Assembly: GCF_014649715.1 (NCBI RefSeq)
Contig: NZ_BMTO01000015.1
Location: 18,394-82,393, forward strand
Origin: Streptomyces lateritius
GTDB taxonomy: Bacteria; Actinomycetota; Actinomycetes; Streptomycetales; Streptomycetaceae
Direction: 5' to 3'
Length of the DNA: 64,000 bases
In this document: positions 36,826-46,033 of the stretch, piece by piece
Numbering within the stretch: the stretch's first letter is position 1
Layout of the letters: each line of letters begins with the position of its first letter
The notes under the pieces: generated by a model
Database searches by the model: none
What the model was told of the DNA's origin: nothing
The model's input: only the letters and a program-made list of their open reading frames with translations
Made by a program: the position numbers and the translations under genes

Positions 36826-37718
36826 CGCCTGTGCCTCCGTCCACGCTCAAGATCGCGTACTCCCCCTGCCCGAACGACACCTTCGTCTTCGACGCCTGGG
36901 CCCACGGCCGGGTGCCGGGCGCGCCGCGCCTGGACGTGACCTTCGCCGACATCGACCTCACCAACGGCTGGGCGGAGAGCGGCACGTCCCCGTACGACGT
37001 CCTGAAGGTCTCGTACGCCGTCCTGCCCTGGATCCTCGACGAGTACGCGCTGCTGCCCTGCGGCGGCGCCCTGGGCCGCGGCTGCGGCCCCCTCGTCCTC
37101 ACCCGTGAGCCGGACGCCCCGGGGGGTACCTCCCAGGCCGAAGGCCCTGGGGCGCTGACGGGGAAGACGGTGGCGGTGCCGAGCGAGCGCTCGACCGCCT
37201 ATCTGCTCTTCCGGCTGTGGACGGCGGACGTCCTGCCGGAAGGGGTCGGGAACGTCGTCGTGATGCCGTTCCACGAGATCATGCCCGCCGTACGGGACGG
37301 GAAGGTCGACGCGGGACTCGTCATCCACGAGGCCCGGTTCACCTATCGGGACTACGGCCTGCACGCGCTGGCCGACATGGGCGCCCACTGGGAGGACACC
37401 ACGGGGCTGCCGATCCCGCTCGGCGCGATCATCGCCAGGCGCTCGCTGGGCGCGGAGACCCTGCGACGGATCGCCGACGCGGCCCGCACATCCGTACGGA
37501 TGGCGTGGGACGACCCGGTCGCCTCACGTCCGTACGTCATGGAGCACGCGCAGGAGATGGACCCGAAGGTGGCCGATCAGCACATCGGCCTGTACGTCAA
37601 CGAGTTCACCGCCGACCTCGGCGAGGCCGGCTACGCGGCGGTCCGCGGGCTGCTCACGCGCGCCGCGGCCGAGGGGCTCGTACCGCCCCTCGGCCCGGAC
37701 GCGCTGGCCTTCCCCTGA
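36822..37718 (+). CDS. mqnD: 1,4-dihydroxy-6-naphthoate synthase
   Basis: 298 residues. It converts cyclic dehypoxanthine futalosine to 1,4-dihydroxy-6-naphthoate in the futalosine menaquinone route. The N-terminal YSPCPNDTFVFDAWAHG motif is diagnostic of MqnD. ATG overlaps the mqnB stop (ATGA), so the two are translationally coupled. A short insert containing PGGTSQAEGPGA, residues about 98-110, coincides with a GC-rich hairpin element at 37117-37153. It is convergent with the cold-shock gene. Confidence 0.94.
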   Translation: MTPVPPSTLKIAYSPCPNDTFVFDAWAHGRVPGAPRLDVTFADIDLTNGWAESGTSPYDVLKVSYAVLPWILDEYALLPCGGALGRGCGPLVLTREPDAPGGTSQAEGPGALTGKTVAVPSERSTAYLLFRLWTADVLPEGVGNVVVMPFHEIMPAVRDGKVDAGLVIHEARFTYRDYGLHALADMGAHWEDTTGLPIPLGAIIARRSLGAETLRRIADAARTSVRMAWDDPVASRPYVMEHAQEMDPKVADQHIGLYVNEFTADLGEAGYAAVRGLLTRAAAEGLVPPLGPDALAFP

Positions 37719-37749
37719 CCCGGAACCTCGACCGGAACCTCGACCGGGG

Positions 37750-38133
37750 CTACACGTCGAGCTGGTCCGCGACCGCCCTCAGCAGGCCCGCGATCTTCGC
37801 GCCCTGCGCCTTGTCGGGGTAGCGGCCGCGCTCCAGCATCGGGGTGATGTTCTCCAGGAGCGTCGTCAGGTCCTGCACGATGGACGCCAGTTCGTCGGGC
37901 TTGCGGCGCTGCGCCGCGGCGACGGACGGGGTCGGGTCGAGGACCGTCACGGAGAGCGCCTGGTCGCCGCGCTGCCCCGCGACCACCCCGAACTCCACGC
38001 GCTGCCCCGGCTTCAGGACGTCGACTCCGGCAGGGAGCACCGACGAGTGGACGAAGACGTCGCCGCCGTCGTCGCGGGAGAGAAAGCCGAAGCCCTTCTC
38101 GCTGTTGAACCATTTGACCTTGCCGGTAGGCAC
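37750..38133 (-). CDS. Cold-shock domain protein with C-terminal extension
   Basis: 127 residues. Residues 1-65 form a cold-shock domain with RNP1 KGFGFLSRDDG and RNP2 DVFVHSS, which bind single-stranded RNA or DNA. The C-terminal ~60 residues (KPDELASIVQDLTTLLE and so on) are predicted helical and are typical of the actinobacterial long form. GTG start with GAGGACAGAC upstream. It may act as an RNA chaperone; the mycobacterial counterpart in the same neighbourhood is cspB (from memory). Confidence 0.92.
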   Translation of the reverse strand: MPTGKVKWFNSEKGFGFLSRDDGGDVFVHSSVLPAGVDVLKPGQRVEFGVVAGQRGDQALSVTVLDPTPSVAAAQRRKPDELASIVQDLTTLLENITPMLERGRYPDKAQGAKIAGLLRAVADQLDV

Positions 38134-38304
38134 GTCTGTCCTCGTCCTCGTACTCGATGGATGCGCCGGGATCCCGGCTCCGGATAGCTGCTGGAGAGCG
38201 ATCCAGCGGGTCGCCCGACCCGCCGGCACCAAGGCTAATGGCCTTCGGGCTGGTGACAAGACGTCGCCGGTTTGTTCCTCCGGCCTGGGAACTACCCTGG
38301 CCGA

Positions 38305-38571
38305 ATGCGTAGTGAAACCCCTTCGGGCTCCTCGGACGCCACCGCTCCGGGTGACGGTCTCGTCCGCGCCGGTGCGATTGTCTTCATCATCGGCGCGGTG
38401 GCCACCCTGGTCACCGTCGCCCCGCTGTTCCTCGGGACCGATCCGTTCCCCCCGGTGGCGTACGCGGTGTGCATGCTGATGGGCGTCGGATTCCTGGTCG
38501 CCGGCGCCGGTGTGCTCCGCTCGATCGGCGCGCAGCGCCGCCAGGCCCGGGCGGTGGCTCAGCCCCGGTAA
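38305..38571 (+). CDS. Small membrane protein, two helices
   Basis: 88 residues. Two hydrophobic helices, GAIVFIIGAVATLVTVAPLF and YAVCMLMGVGFLVAGAGVL, separated by a Pro-rich turn, with a basic C-terminal tail. ATG at 38305 has TACCCT ending 6 nt upstream and no ribosome binding site. It overlaps the convergent HAD gene by 13 bp. No family recognised; it may be a conserved actinomycete membrane protein. Confidence 0.7.
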   Translation: MRSETPSGSSDATAPGDGLVRAGAIVFIIGAVATLVTVAPLFLGTDPFPPVAYAVCMLMGVGFLVAGAGVLRSIGAQRRQARAVAQPR

Positions 38572-39203
38572 CCGCCCTGAAGGACGTCCCGGCGCTCGGC
38601 CCGATACCCGTCCCACCAGGTACGGAAGCCTGTCAGGTCGGGCAGGAGGACGTCCGCTCCGGCCGCCCGCAGCTCCTCGGCGTCGCACGGTCCGGTCGTC
38701 ACGGCCACCGAAAGCGCGCCCGCGGCGGCGGCCCCCCGGACGTCCCCGGTGTGGTCGCCGACGTACACGCCGGCGCCGTGCTCCCGCAGCGCCTCCGCCT
38801 TGCCCTCGGCCCACAGGCCGCCGATGACGGCGTCGGGGTAGATGCCGAGGTGGGAGAGGTGCAGCTCGGCGTGCGGCCCGTTCTTGGCGGTGACGACGAT
38901 CGCCCGGCCGCCCGCCTCGCGAACGGCTTGAATCGCGTCCCTCGCGCCGGGCATCGCGAGCGTCGGCGTGATCGCGTACGTGGGGTAGAGCGCGCGGTAC
39001 TGGACGACCCTCTCGGCGATCTCCTCCTCGGGGAACCAGTGCGCCAGCTCGTGGTGGAGCGGCGGGCCCAGCCGGGAGACCGCGAGGTCTGCGTCGATCG
39101 CGACACCGGTCTCGGCGGAGAAGGCCTGGTAGGCCGCCTTGATCCCGGGCCGGGAGTCGATGAGCGTCATGTCGAGGTCGAAGCCGACGGTGAGAGAGGT
39201 CAT
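38559..39203 (-). CDS. HAD-superfamily phosphatase
   Basis: 214 residues. Motif I is GFDLDMTLIDS with the nucleophile Asp; motif II is VVTAKN; a Lys in LWAEGKAEAL and motif IV VYVGDHTGDV complete the site. It is similar to phosphoglycolate phosphatases. The ATG at 39203 is preferred to one 3 codons upstream because CACAAT ends exactly 7 nt before it, fitting a leaderless mRNA. Substrate unknown. Confidence 0.9.
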   Translation of the reverse strand: MTSLTVGFDLDMTLIDSRPGIKAAYQAFSAETGVAIDADLAVSRLGPPLHHELAHWFPEEEIAERVVQYRALYPTYAITPTLAMPGARDAIQAVREAGGRAIVVTAKNGPHAELHLSHLGIYPDAVIGGLWAEGKAEALREHGAGVYVGDHTGDVRGAAAAGALSVAVTTGPCDAEELRAAGADVLLPDLTGFRTWWDGYRAERRDVLQGGYRG

Positions 39204-39266
39204 GCGGGCCATTGTGCCCAGACGTTCGAAAGGGCCCCGGGGGGCCGAAAAGGCCGCTGCTTAGAC

Positions 39267-39285
39267 TGAGCCGAGCCTTACCTGC
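39267..39285. promoter_or_regulatory. Candidate iron box (DmdR/IdeR type)
   Basis: TGAGCCGAGCCTTACCTGC matches the iron-box consensus TTAGGTGAGCCTAACCTAA in 13 of 19 positions. It lies about 36 bp before the FecCD permease start, where iron-dependent repression would be expected. The match is partial, so this is a candidate only. Confidence 0.45.
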
Positions 39286-39320
39286 CCAGAACTGCAGTTC
39301 GCACCTCCCGATGGGTCTCG

Positions 39321-40325
39321 ATGACAGCCGCCTTCCGCTCCCGACGCGTCCTCGCGACCGTCGCCGCCGTCGTCGCCCTCCTCCTCGCGATCCTGCTGAG
39401 TCTCGCCGTGGGCGCCCGCGCCATCGCCCCGTCCACCGTCCTCGACGCGCTGCTGCACGGCGCCACGAGCGACGACGCCCGGGTCGTACGGCAGCTGCGG
39501 GTGCCCCGGACCCTGATCGGGCTCATGGTCGGCGCCGCGCTGGCCCTGGCCGGCACGGCCCTGCAGGGCATCACGCGCAACCCGATCGCCGATCCCGGCA
39601 TCCTCGGCATCAGCCAGGGCGCCTCGGTCGGCGTGGTCGGCGCCATCGCCTTCGCCGGGGTGCACACGCTGACGGGGTACGTGTGGTTCGCCTTCGTGGG
39701 CGCCGCCCTCGCCTCGGTCGCGGTGTACGCGGTCGCCTCCAGCGGGCGCGGCGGCGCGACCCCCGTGAAGCTGGCGCTCGGCGGCGCCGCGATCAACGCG
39801 CTGCTGCTCTCGGTGACGACCGGCGTCCTGACGACCCGGGCCGCGGCCCTCGACGAGTTCCGGTTCTGGCAGATCGGCTCGCTCGACGGCCGGGACACCG
39901 GGGTTGTCCAGCAGATCTGGCCCTTCCTGCTGGTCGGCGCCGTCCTGGTGGTGTCGGTGGCCCGCGGCCTGGACGCGCTCGCCCTCGGCGAGGACGTGGC
40001 GAAGGGGCTCGGCCAGCGGGTGGCGACGGTACGGATCGTGGGCGGGGTGGGCGCGACCGTGCTGACCGGCGCGGGCGTGGCGGCGGCCGGGCCGATCGCC
40101 TTCGTCGGCCTCGCGGTCCCGCACATCGCCCGGGCGATCGTGGGCGGCGACCACCGCTGGGTGCTGCCGATGGCGGCGCTCGTCGGCCCGGTGATGCTGC
40201 TGGTCTCGGACGTCATCGGCCGGGTCCTCTTCCCGCCGGGCGAGGTCCCGGCGGGCGTGATGACCGCACTGATCGGCGTGCCGTTCCTGGTGACGCTGGT
40301 GCGCAGGAAGGCGGTGCCGGCATGA
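39321..40325 (+). CDS. Ferric-siderophore ABC permease (FecCD family)
   Basis: 334 residues, 9-10 membrane segments, FecCD family. Signature regions are GITRNPIADPGILGISQGAS and GPIAFVGLAVPHIAR, the latter being the ATPase-contact loop. It forms the membrane channel with the second permease next door. The start overlaps a candidate iron-controlled promoter; the stop overlaps the next ATG as ATGA. No substrate-binding lipoprotein is encoded nearby. Confidence 0.93.
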   Translation: MTAAFRSRRVLATVAAVVALLLAILLSLAVGARAIAPSTVLDALLHGATSDDARVVRQLRVPRTLIGLMVGAALALAGTALQGITRNPIADPGILGISQGASVGVVGAIAFAGVHTLTGYVWFAFVGAALASVAVYAVASSGRGGATPVKLALGGAAINALLLSVTTGVLTTRAAALDEFRFWQIGSLDGRDTGVVQQIWPFLLVGAVLVVSVARGLDALALGEDVAKGLGQRVATVRIVGGVGATVLTGAGVAAAGPIAFVGLAVPHIARAIVGGDHRWVLPMAALVGPVMLLVSDVIGRVLFPPGEVPAGVMTALIGVPFLVTLVRRKAVPA

Positions 40326-41374
40326 CGTCGACTTCCGTACGCCCCGTGGGGTACGGGATCGTGCGCGCCCGGCGCGGGTCCTTCCTGCTCCATCGCCGCT
40401 CGGCCGCGGTGGCCATGGTCCTCCTCCTCGTGCTGGCCGCGGTGAGCGTCGCGTACCTCTGTGTCGGCGAGAGGTTCGTCGCACCGGGCGAGGTCCTGAA
40501 GGTGATCCTCGGGCAGGACGCGCGGGCCACGTTCGTCGTCGAGGAGCTGCGGATGCCGCGGCTCGCGGTCGGGCTGATGGTCGGCGCCGCGTTCGGCGTG
40601 GCCGGCGCGCTCATCCAGACCGTCGCCCGCAACCCGCTCGCCAGCCCCGACATCATCGGCATCAGCCAGGGCGCGGGGGCGCTGACGGTCGGCGCGATGA
40701 CCTTCGGCCTCACGTCGTACACCGTCCTGCCGTACCTCTCGATCGTCGGCGGCGTCGCCGCCGCCGCGCTCGTCTACGTCTTCGCCTGGCGCGGCGGGCT
40801 GCACGCGACCCGGTTCGTGCTCATCGGCATCGGGTTCGCGATCGCGCTGCGGTCGCTGACGACCCTGTTCATGACCAAGGGCGACTACCTGGTCGCCCAG
40901 CAGGCCCAGATCTGGATGACGGGCTCGCTCAACGGGCGCGGCTGGGACGAGGCGGCGCCGATCCGCTGGACGCTGCTCCTGATGCTGCCTGCCCTGCTGT
41001 GGGCGGCCCGGGCGCAGCGGACGGTCTCCCTGGACGACGACACGGCGACGGCGCTCGGCGTCCGGCTCGGCCGGGTCCGGCTGGGTCTGGTGGTCGTCGG
41101 TGTCGTGCTCGCGTCCGTGGCCACGGGGGTGGCAGGACCGGTCGACTTCGTCGCGCTGCTCGCCCCGCAGATCGCCCGCCGGATGACCCGTACCGCCCAG
41201 ATCCCGCTGCTGTGCTCGGCGCTGACGGGCGCCTTGGTCGTGGTCGCGGCGGACCTGCTGGGCCGGCGGCTCTTCTCGCCGACCGAGCTGCCGGTCGGCG
41301 TCCTGACGGCGGCGGTCGGAGCCCCGTATCTGATCTGGCTGATTGTGCGCAGCCGCACCGGAGGAAAAGCATGA
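40322..41374 (+). CDS. Ferric-siderophore ABC permease (FecCD family)
   Basis: 350 residues, second FecCD permease, with VARNPLASPDIIGISQGAG and GPVDFVALLAPQIARR. It pairs with the first permease and the ATPase to import a ferric siderophore. ATGA overlaps at both ends show tight translational coupling in the three-gene operon. Confidence 0.93.
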   Translation: MTSTSVRPVGYGIVRARRGSFLLHRRSAAVAMVLLLVLAAVSVAYLCVGERFVAPGEVLKVILGQDARATFVVEELRMPRLAVGLMVGAAFGVAGALIQTVARNPLASPDIIGISQGAGALTVGAMTFGLTSYTVLPYLSIVGGVAAAALVYVFAWRGGLHATRFVLIGIGFAIALRSLTTLFMTKGDYLVAQQAQIWMTGSLNGRGWDEAAPIRWTLLLMLPALLWAARAQRTVSLDDDTATALGVRLGRVRLGLVVVGVVLASVATGVAGPVDFVALLAPQIARRMTRTAQIPLLCSALTGALVVVAADLLGRRLFSPTELPVGVLTAAVGAPYLIWLIVRSRTGGKA

Positions 41375-42177
41375 GCAGGCTGACCGCGCGCGAGCTGACC
41401 CTCGCCTACGAGGACCGCACGGTCGTCCACGGCCTCGACCTCGCCGTCCCGGACGGCAAGGTCACGGTCATCGTCGGCCCGAACGCGTGCGGGAAGTCGA
41501 CGACGCTGCGGGCGCTCGGACGACTCCTGAAGCCCAAGGGCGGGGCGGTGCTGCTCGACGGCGAGGAGCTGGCGAAGATCCCGACGAAGCGGATCGCGCA
41601 GTCCATCGGCCTGCTGCCGCAGACCCCGGTCGCACCGGAGGCGATCACGGTCGCGGACCTGGTGTCGCGCGGACGGCAGCCGCACCAGGCGTGGTGGAAA
41701 CAATGGTCGCGGGAGGACGAGCGGGCGGTCGTCGACGCGATGGAGCGCACGGACGTGGCGGCGCTGGCGGAGCGCCCGGTGGACGAGCTGTCGGGCGGGC
41801 AGCGGCAGCGGGTCTGGATCGCGATGGCGCTGGCGCAGGAGACGGACCTGCTGCTCCTGGACGAGCCGACGACGTACCTGGACATCTCGCACCAGGTGGA
41901 GGTCCTCGACCTGGTGCGCCAGCTGAACCACGAGCGGGGCCGTACGGTCGCCGTCGTCCTCCACGACCTGAACCAGGCGGCGCGGTACGCGGACCACCTG
42001 GTGGCGATGAAGGCGGGGCGGGTGGTGGCGGAGGGGGAGCCGGAGGAGGTCGTGACGGCGGATCTGGTGCGGGAGGTCTTCGGCCTGGAATCGGTCGTCA
42101 TCCCGGACCCCGTGACGGGCTCCCCCCTGGTGATCCCCGCCGCCCCCTGGCATGCGCCCGCACCCATGGACGCCTGA
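41371..42177 (+). CDS. Ferric-siderophore ABC ATPase (FepC-like)
   Basis: 268 residues. Walker A GPNACGKST, signature LSGGQRQRVWIA and Walker B LLLLDEPTTYLDISHQ are all present; the Ala-Cys Walker A is typical of FepC/FecE ATPases. GGAGG lies 7 nt upstream of the ATG, and the start overlaps the permease stop. It energises siderophore uptake. A hairpin (42205-42223) follows. Confidence 0.94.
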   Translation: MSRLTARELTLAYEDRTVVHGLDLAVPDGKVTVIVGPNACGKSTTLRALGRLLKPKGGAVLLDGEELAKIPTKRIAQSIGLLPQTPVAPEAITVADLVSRGRQPHQAWWKQWSREDERAVVDAMERTDVAALAERPVDELSGGQRQRVWIAMALAQETDLLLLDEPTTYLDISHQVEVLDLVRQLNHERGRTVAVVLHDLNQAARYADHLVAMKAGRVVAEGEPEEVVTADLVREVFGLESVVIPDPVTGSPLVIPAAPWHAPAPMDA

Positions 42178-42204
42178 GCGCCGCCCCCTCCCCGCGTGGG
42201 CGAT

Positions 42205-42223
42205 CGTCCCGCAGGGCGGGACG
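42205..42223. terminator. Hairpin terminator after siderophore operon
   Basis: CGTCCCGC-AGG-GCGGGACG has an 8-bp stem and a 3-nt loop, 28 bp after the ATPase stop, before a convergent gene. Confidence 0.6.
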
Positions 42224-42300
42224 GGTGGGCACACGGGGAGGGGAGGGGTGAGCTCCCTCCTTGCGGACGTGCCCGCAACCGTCGGGCGGGTGGCGCGGCG

Positions 42301-43215
42301 TCAGGCTCTGCGGGTGCGCCAGAGGAGGAATACGGCTGATGCCACAGCCGCCGCCTTCAATGCCCAGGGCCATGTCTCCGAGATCGCGGCGCCCATCGCC
42401 TCGCCTCCCTCCGCGATCGGCGCCCCCCACCGGCCCTCGACGCGGCCCCAGATCCACGCCGCGCCGCTCGTCGCCGCCAGGGCCGGGAGGATGACGACCG
42501 CCCACCGGATCTCGGCGCGGGACAGGCGGCGCGAGGCGTAGGCGAGGAGCCAGCCGGCCGCGAGGGCCGGCAGGTTGCCGAAGAGGGCGCCGCCGAGCAG
42601 GAGGAGCGCGGCCAGCAGGAGGAAGGGGCTGCCGACGCGCAAGCGGCGGCCGGCTTCCGGCGCCGCCACGGCGGCGGTCTTACGGACCCACAGCCGCTTC
42701 CAGCCCCGGCGCGGCGCGGCCTCCTCCTCCTCCGTCGCCTCCCCCGGCTCCTCCCCCTCCCCCTCCCGCGGCGGCGGCTTAAGCAGCTCCGCGATCTCCA
42801 CCCCGCCCCGGAACCCCGGCACCAGATCGTCCCCCGGCAGCGGCTCCGCCTCCGTGCTCCACCAGTCCGGTTCCGTGTCGGCGGCCCCGACCTCGTCCGT
42901 CCCCGCCAGATGCGGCGACGTCGGCCACGCCTCCTCCGTGCGCGGCTTCGGCACCGCCGGCACCTCCGGCAGCGTCTTCACCGGCGCCGCGCCCGACGCG
43001 CGCTCCACCACCTCGTCCGGCGTCCCCAGCTCGTCGAGGATGCCGCGGACGGCGGTCGGCCCCTCCCCGTCGTGTGTGGCGCGCCGCCGGTCGATCTCGC
43101 CCCGGAGCGCCGACACGAGCCGCATCCGGGCGCTCGCCGGCAGGTGCCGCTGCTGCGCCAGATCGCCGACCCGGCTCAGATAGTCGAAGACCAACTGGTC
43201 GCTCTCGATCCCCAC
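42301..43215 (-). CDS. HAAS-domain-like membrane protein
   Basis: 304 residues. The N-terminal ~75 residues resemble the HAAS domain (YLSRVGDLAQQRHLPASARM then LDELGTPDEVVERA). A long acidic, Pro-rich linker follows, then four or so membrane helices. HAAS proteins are often paired with PadR regulators, but none is adjacent. GTG at 43215 has GGAGGGG 5 nt upstream. It is divergent from the helicase-associated gene. Confidence 0.7.
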   Translation of the reverse strand: MGIESDQLVFDYLSRVGDLAQQRHLPASARMRLVSALRGEIDRRRATHDGEGPTAVRGILDELGTPDEVVERASGAAPVKTLPEVPAVPKPRTEEAWPTSPHLAGTDEVGAADTEPDWWSTEAEPLPGDDLVPGFRGGVEIAELLKPPPREGEGEEPGEATEEEEAAPRRGWKRLWVRKTAAVAAPEAGRRLRVGSPFLLLAALLLLGGALFGNLPALAAGWLLAYASRRLSRAEIRWAVVILPALAATSGAAWIWGRVEGRWGAPIAEGGEAMGAAISETWPWALKAAAVASAVFLLWRTRRA

Positions 43216-43278
43216 AGTGCCCCTCCACAGCCGGTACGCCCCGACGTTAGCGCCCGCGCAGGGGCTAACGTGGGGCGG

Positions 43279-45963
43279 ATGGGGATCGGTGAGCTCGCTC
43301 GGGAGGCGCACGTGCCCGCAGGAACTGGCGCTGCCACTGCGCCGCGCACGCTCGCGGAGGCGCTGCGCGCGCGGGGTGACGAGGGGCTCGCCGCGCTGCT
43401 GCGGGCCAGACCGGACCTGCTCTCCCCGGTCCCGAACGATCTGACCCAGCTCGCCACCCGGGCCGGTACGCGCGCCTCCGTCGTGCGCGCGCTCGAGCGG
43501 CTCGACCGGTTCACGCTGCAGACCGCCGAGGCCCTCGCGGTGGCCCCGGACCCCGCCCCGTACCCCGTACTCCTCGCCCTGCTCACCGGCGACGACGGCG
43601 ATCCGGACGTCGAGGCGGCGCTGCCGCGCGCGGTCGAGGCACTGCGCGAGCAGGCGCTCGTCTGGGGCGAGGAGGACCGGCTGCGGCTGGTGCGGACCGC
43701 GCGGGAGCTGCTCGCGCCGTCACCGCAGCACCCGTCGCCGACGGGACTCGGACCGGCCGTCGTCGAGGCCACGGCCGGGATGTCGCCCGGCCGGATCCAG
43801 GAGATCATCGCGACCGCCGGGCTGCCCGCGACGCACGACCCGGTCTCCGCCGTGGCGGCCCTGACGGAGCTGTTCACCGACCGGGAGCGGATGGGCGAGC
43901 TCCTGGACACGGCGCCCTCGGAGGCGTTGACCGTGCTCGACCGGCTGGTGTGGGGCCCGCCGTACGGAGAGGTCACGGCGGACCCGGCGCCGCCCGTGCG
44001 CTGGCTGCGCGACCGCGGTCTGCTGCTTCCGGTCTCGACGCGGACCGTGGTGCTGCCACGGGAGGCGGCGCTGCACCTGCGCGGCGGGCGGGCGCACCGG
44101 ACGCCGGAGCCGCATCCGCCGGCCCTGTCCGTCCTGCGCGAGTACCGCCCACAGGTTGTGGACAGTGCGGCGGCGGGCCAGGCGTACACCGCCCTCGCGA
44201 CCGTCGAGGACCTGCTGAAGTCGTGGGACCGGGGCGGCCCGCCGGTGCTGCGCGCCGGCGGGATCTCCGTACGGGAGCTCAAGCGGGTCGCGGCCACGCT
44301 GGACGTCACGGAACCGGTCGCCGCCTTCTGGCTGGAGCTCTGCTACGGCGCGGGGCTGCTGGCCTCGGACGGCGAGGCGGACGAGCGGTACGCGCCGACA
44401 CCGGCGTACGACGACTGGCTGGACCTGCCGGCGGCCGAGCGGTGGTCCCGGCTCGTCACGGCCTGGCTGACCGCGACCCGTACGCCCGGTCTGGTCGGCG
44501 GCCAGGACGCGAAGGGCCGCACCCTGTCCGCCCTGGGCGCTGACCTGGACCGGGGCGCGGCCCCGGAGGTCCGGCGCCGGGTGCTGACCCTCCAGGCGAC
44601 ACTGCCGCCGGGCTCGGCCGCGGACCCCGAGACGCTGCTGGCCCGGCTGCGGTGGGAGCGCCCGCTCCGCGGCGGCGCGACGGCGTCCGCGGGCGCGGCC
44701 GGAGCCCGCGGCGGCCAGGCGGCCCCTGCCCGTACCGGACCGGAAGCGAGCCCCGGCACGACCGGAACCACGGGCGGCACCGGCTACGGCGGTGGCCGAC
44801 AGGGTGGCGGTTACGGAACCGGCGCCCCCACCCTCGCCTCCACCTCCGACCTCCGCTCCCGGATCGCCGTCTGGACCCTCACCGAGGCCGAGATGCTCGG
44901 CATCACCGGCCGCGGCGCCCTCTCCACCCCCGCCCGCGCGCTGCTCAACCTGCCGCTCGCCGAGGCCGCGGCCGACGCGCTCACCGGCGTCGGCGGCGGG
45001 GTCGAGCTGTCCGTCGCCGCCTCCCGGGCCGCGACCCTGCTCGCCCCGCTCCTCCCCGAGCCCGTCGACCACGTCCTGCTCCAGGCCGACCTGACGGCCG
45101 TCGCGCCCGGCCCGCTCCAGCGCCCGCTCGCCGACATGCTCGGGGTGCTCGCGGACGTGGAATCGAAGGGTGGCGCGACCGTCTTCCGGTTCACGCCCGG
45201 TTCGGTCCGCCGCGCGCTCGACGCCGGGAGCACCGCCTCCGACCTGCACGACTTCCTGACCGCCCACTCCCGTACACCGGTGCCCCAGCCCCTCTCGTAC
45301 CTCATCGACGACGTGGCGCGCAGGCACGGCCACCTGCGGATCGGCGCCGCTTCGGCGTACGTCCGCTGCGACGACGACGCCCTCCTCGGCGAGATCCTGG
45401 CCGACAAGCGGTCCGCGTCGCTGCGGCTGCGCCGCCTCGCGCCGACGGTCCTGGCCGCCCAGACCGATCCGGCGTCGCTGCTCGACGGGCTGCGGTCGAT
45501 GGGGTACGCCCCCGCCGCCGAATCGGCGGAGGGCGACGTCCTGGTCACCCGTACCGACGCCGTCCGCACCCCGGCGAGGACCGCGCCCGCGCCCGTCCCC
45601 GACGGCCCGCCCGCGCCCGACACGACCTTGCTGGCCGCGGCGGTCCGCGCGATCCGGGCCGGCGACCTCGCCTCGACGGCCGTACGGAAGGAACGCCCCG
45701 AGACCACGCGGCCGGCCGACGGCGGGCTCCCCCGCACCTCGCCGGCCGAGACCCTGGCGACCGTGCAGGCCGCGGCGATGACCGGGTCGGCCGTCTGGAT
45801 CGGCTACGTCAACGCGGAGGGAGCGGCCAGCCAGCGGGTGATCGCACCGGTGCGGGTGGAGGGCGGTTTCGTGACGGGCTACGACCACACGGCGGACGAG
45901 GTCCGTACGTATCCGCTGCACCGCATCACCGGCGTGGCGGAGCTGGCGGACGACCAGGTGTAG
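43279..45963 (+). CDS. Helicase-associated (XPB/Ssl2-like) protein with WYL-like end
   Basis: 894 residues. The central/C-terminal region matches the XPB/Ssl2-like helicase-associated domain (Helicase_C_3). The last ~70 residues (SAVWIGYVNAEGAASQRV and then VRVEGGFVTGYDH) look like a WYL-type ligand or nucleic-acid-binding domain. The first ~450 residues are helical repeats. It lacks Walker motifs, so it is not itself a helicase. A Gly-rich linker sits near residue 500. It lies just upstream of the XPB gene, and the pair likely acts together. ATG at 43279 has TAACGT ending 7 nt upstream; the start is moderately certain. Confidence 0.8.
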   Translation: MGIGELAREAHVPAGTGAATAPRTLAEALRARGDEGLAALLRARPDLLSPVPNDLTQLATRAGTRASVVRALERLDRFTLQTAEALAVAPDPAPYPVLLALLTGDDGDPDVEAALPRAVEALREQALVWGEEDRLRLVRTARELLAPSPQHPSPTGLGPAVVEATAGMSPGRIQEIIATAGLPATHDPVSAVAALTELFTDRERMGELLDTAPSEALTVLDRLVWGPPYGEVTADPAPPVRWLRDRGLLLPVSTRTVVLPREAALHLRGGRAHRTPEPHPPALSVLREYRPQVVDSAAAGQAYTALATVEDLLKSWDRGGPPVLRAGGISVRELKRVAATLDVTEPVAAFWLELCYGAGLLASDGEADERYAPTPAYDDWLDLPAAERWSRLVTAWLTATRTPGLVGGQDAKGRTLSALGADLDRGAAPEVRRRVLTLQATLPPGSAADPETLLARLRWERPLRGGATASAGAAGARGGQAAPARTGPEASPGTTGTTGGTGYGGGRQGGGYGTGAPTLASTSDLRSRIAVWTLTEAEMLGITGRGALSTPARALLNLPLAEAAADALTGVGGGVELSVAASRAATLLAPLLPEPVDHVLLQADLTAVAPGPLQRPLADMLGVLADVESKGGATVFRFTPGSVRRALDAGSTASDLHDFLTAHSRTPVPQPLSYLIDDVARRHGHLRIGAASAYVRCDDDALLGEILADKRSASLRLRRLAPTVLAAQTDPASLLDGLRSMGYAPAAESAEGDVLVTRTDAVRTPARTAPAPVPDGPPAPDTTLLAAAVRAIRAGDLASTAVRKERPETTRPADGGLPRTSPAETLATVQAAAMTGSAVWIGYVNAEGAASQRVIAPVRVEGGFVTGYDHTADEVRTYPLHRITGVAELADDQV

Positions 45964-46033
45964 GGCGGTCAGGGCGGTCCCGAAGCTCCAGGCCGTGTCC
46001 GTAGAGTCCCGCCTGGCCCGCGACGCGACCAAG

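Noticed and set aside
37720..37746. GGAACCTCGACC repeats suggesting a CRISPR or tandem array
   Set aside because: Only two short adjacent copies without spacers; a simple local duplication.
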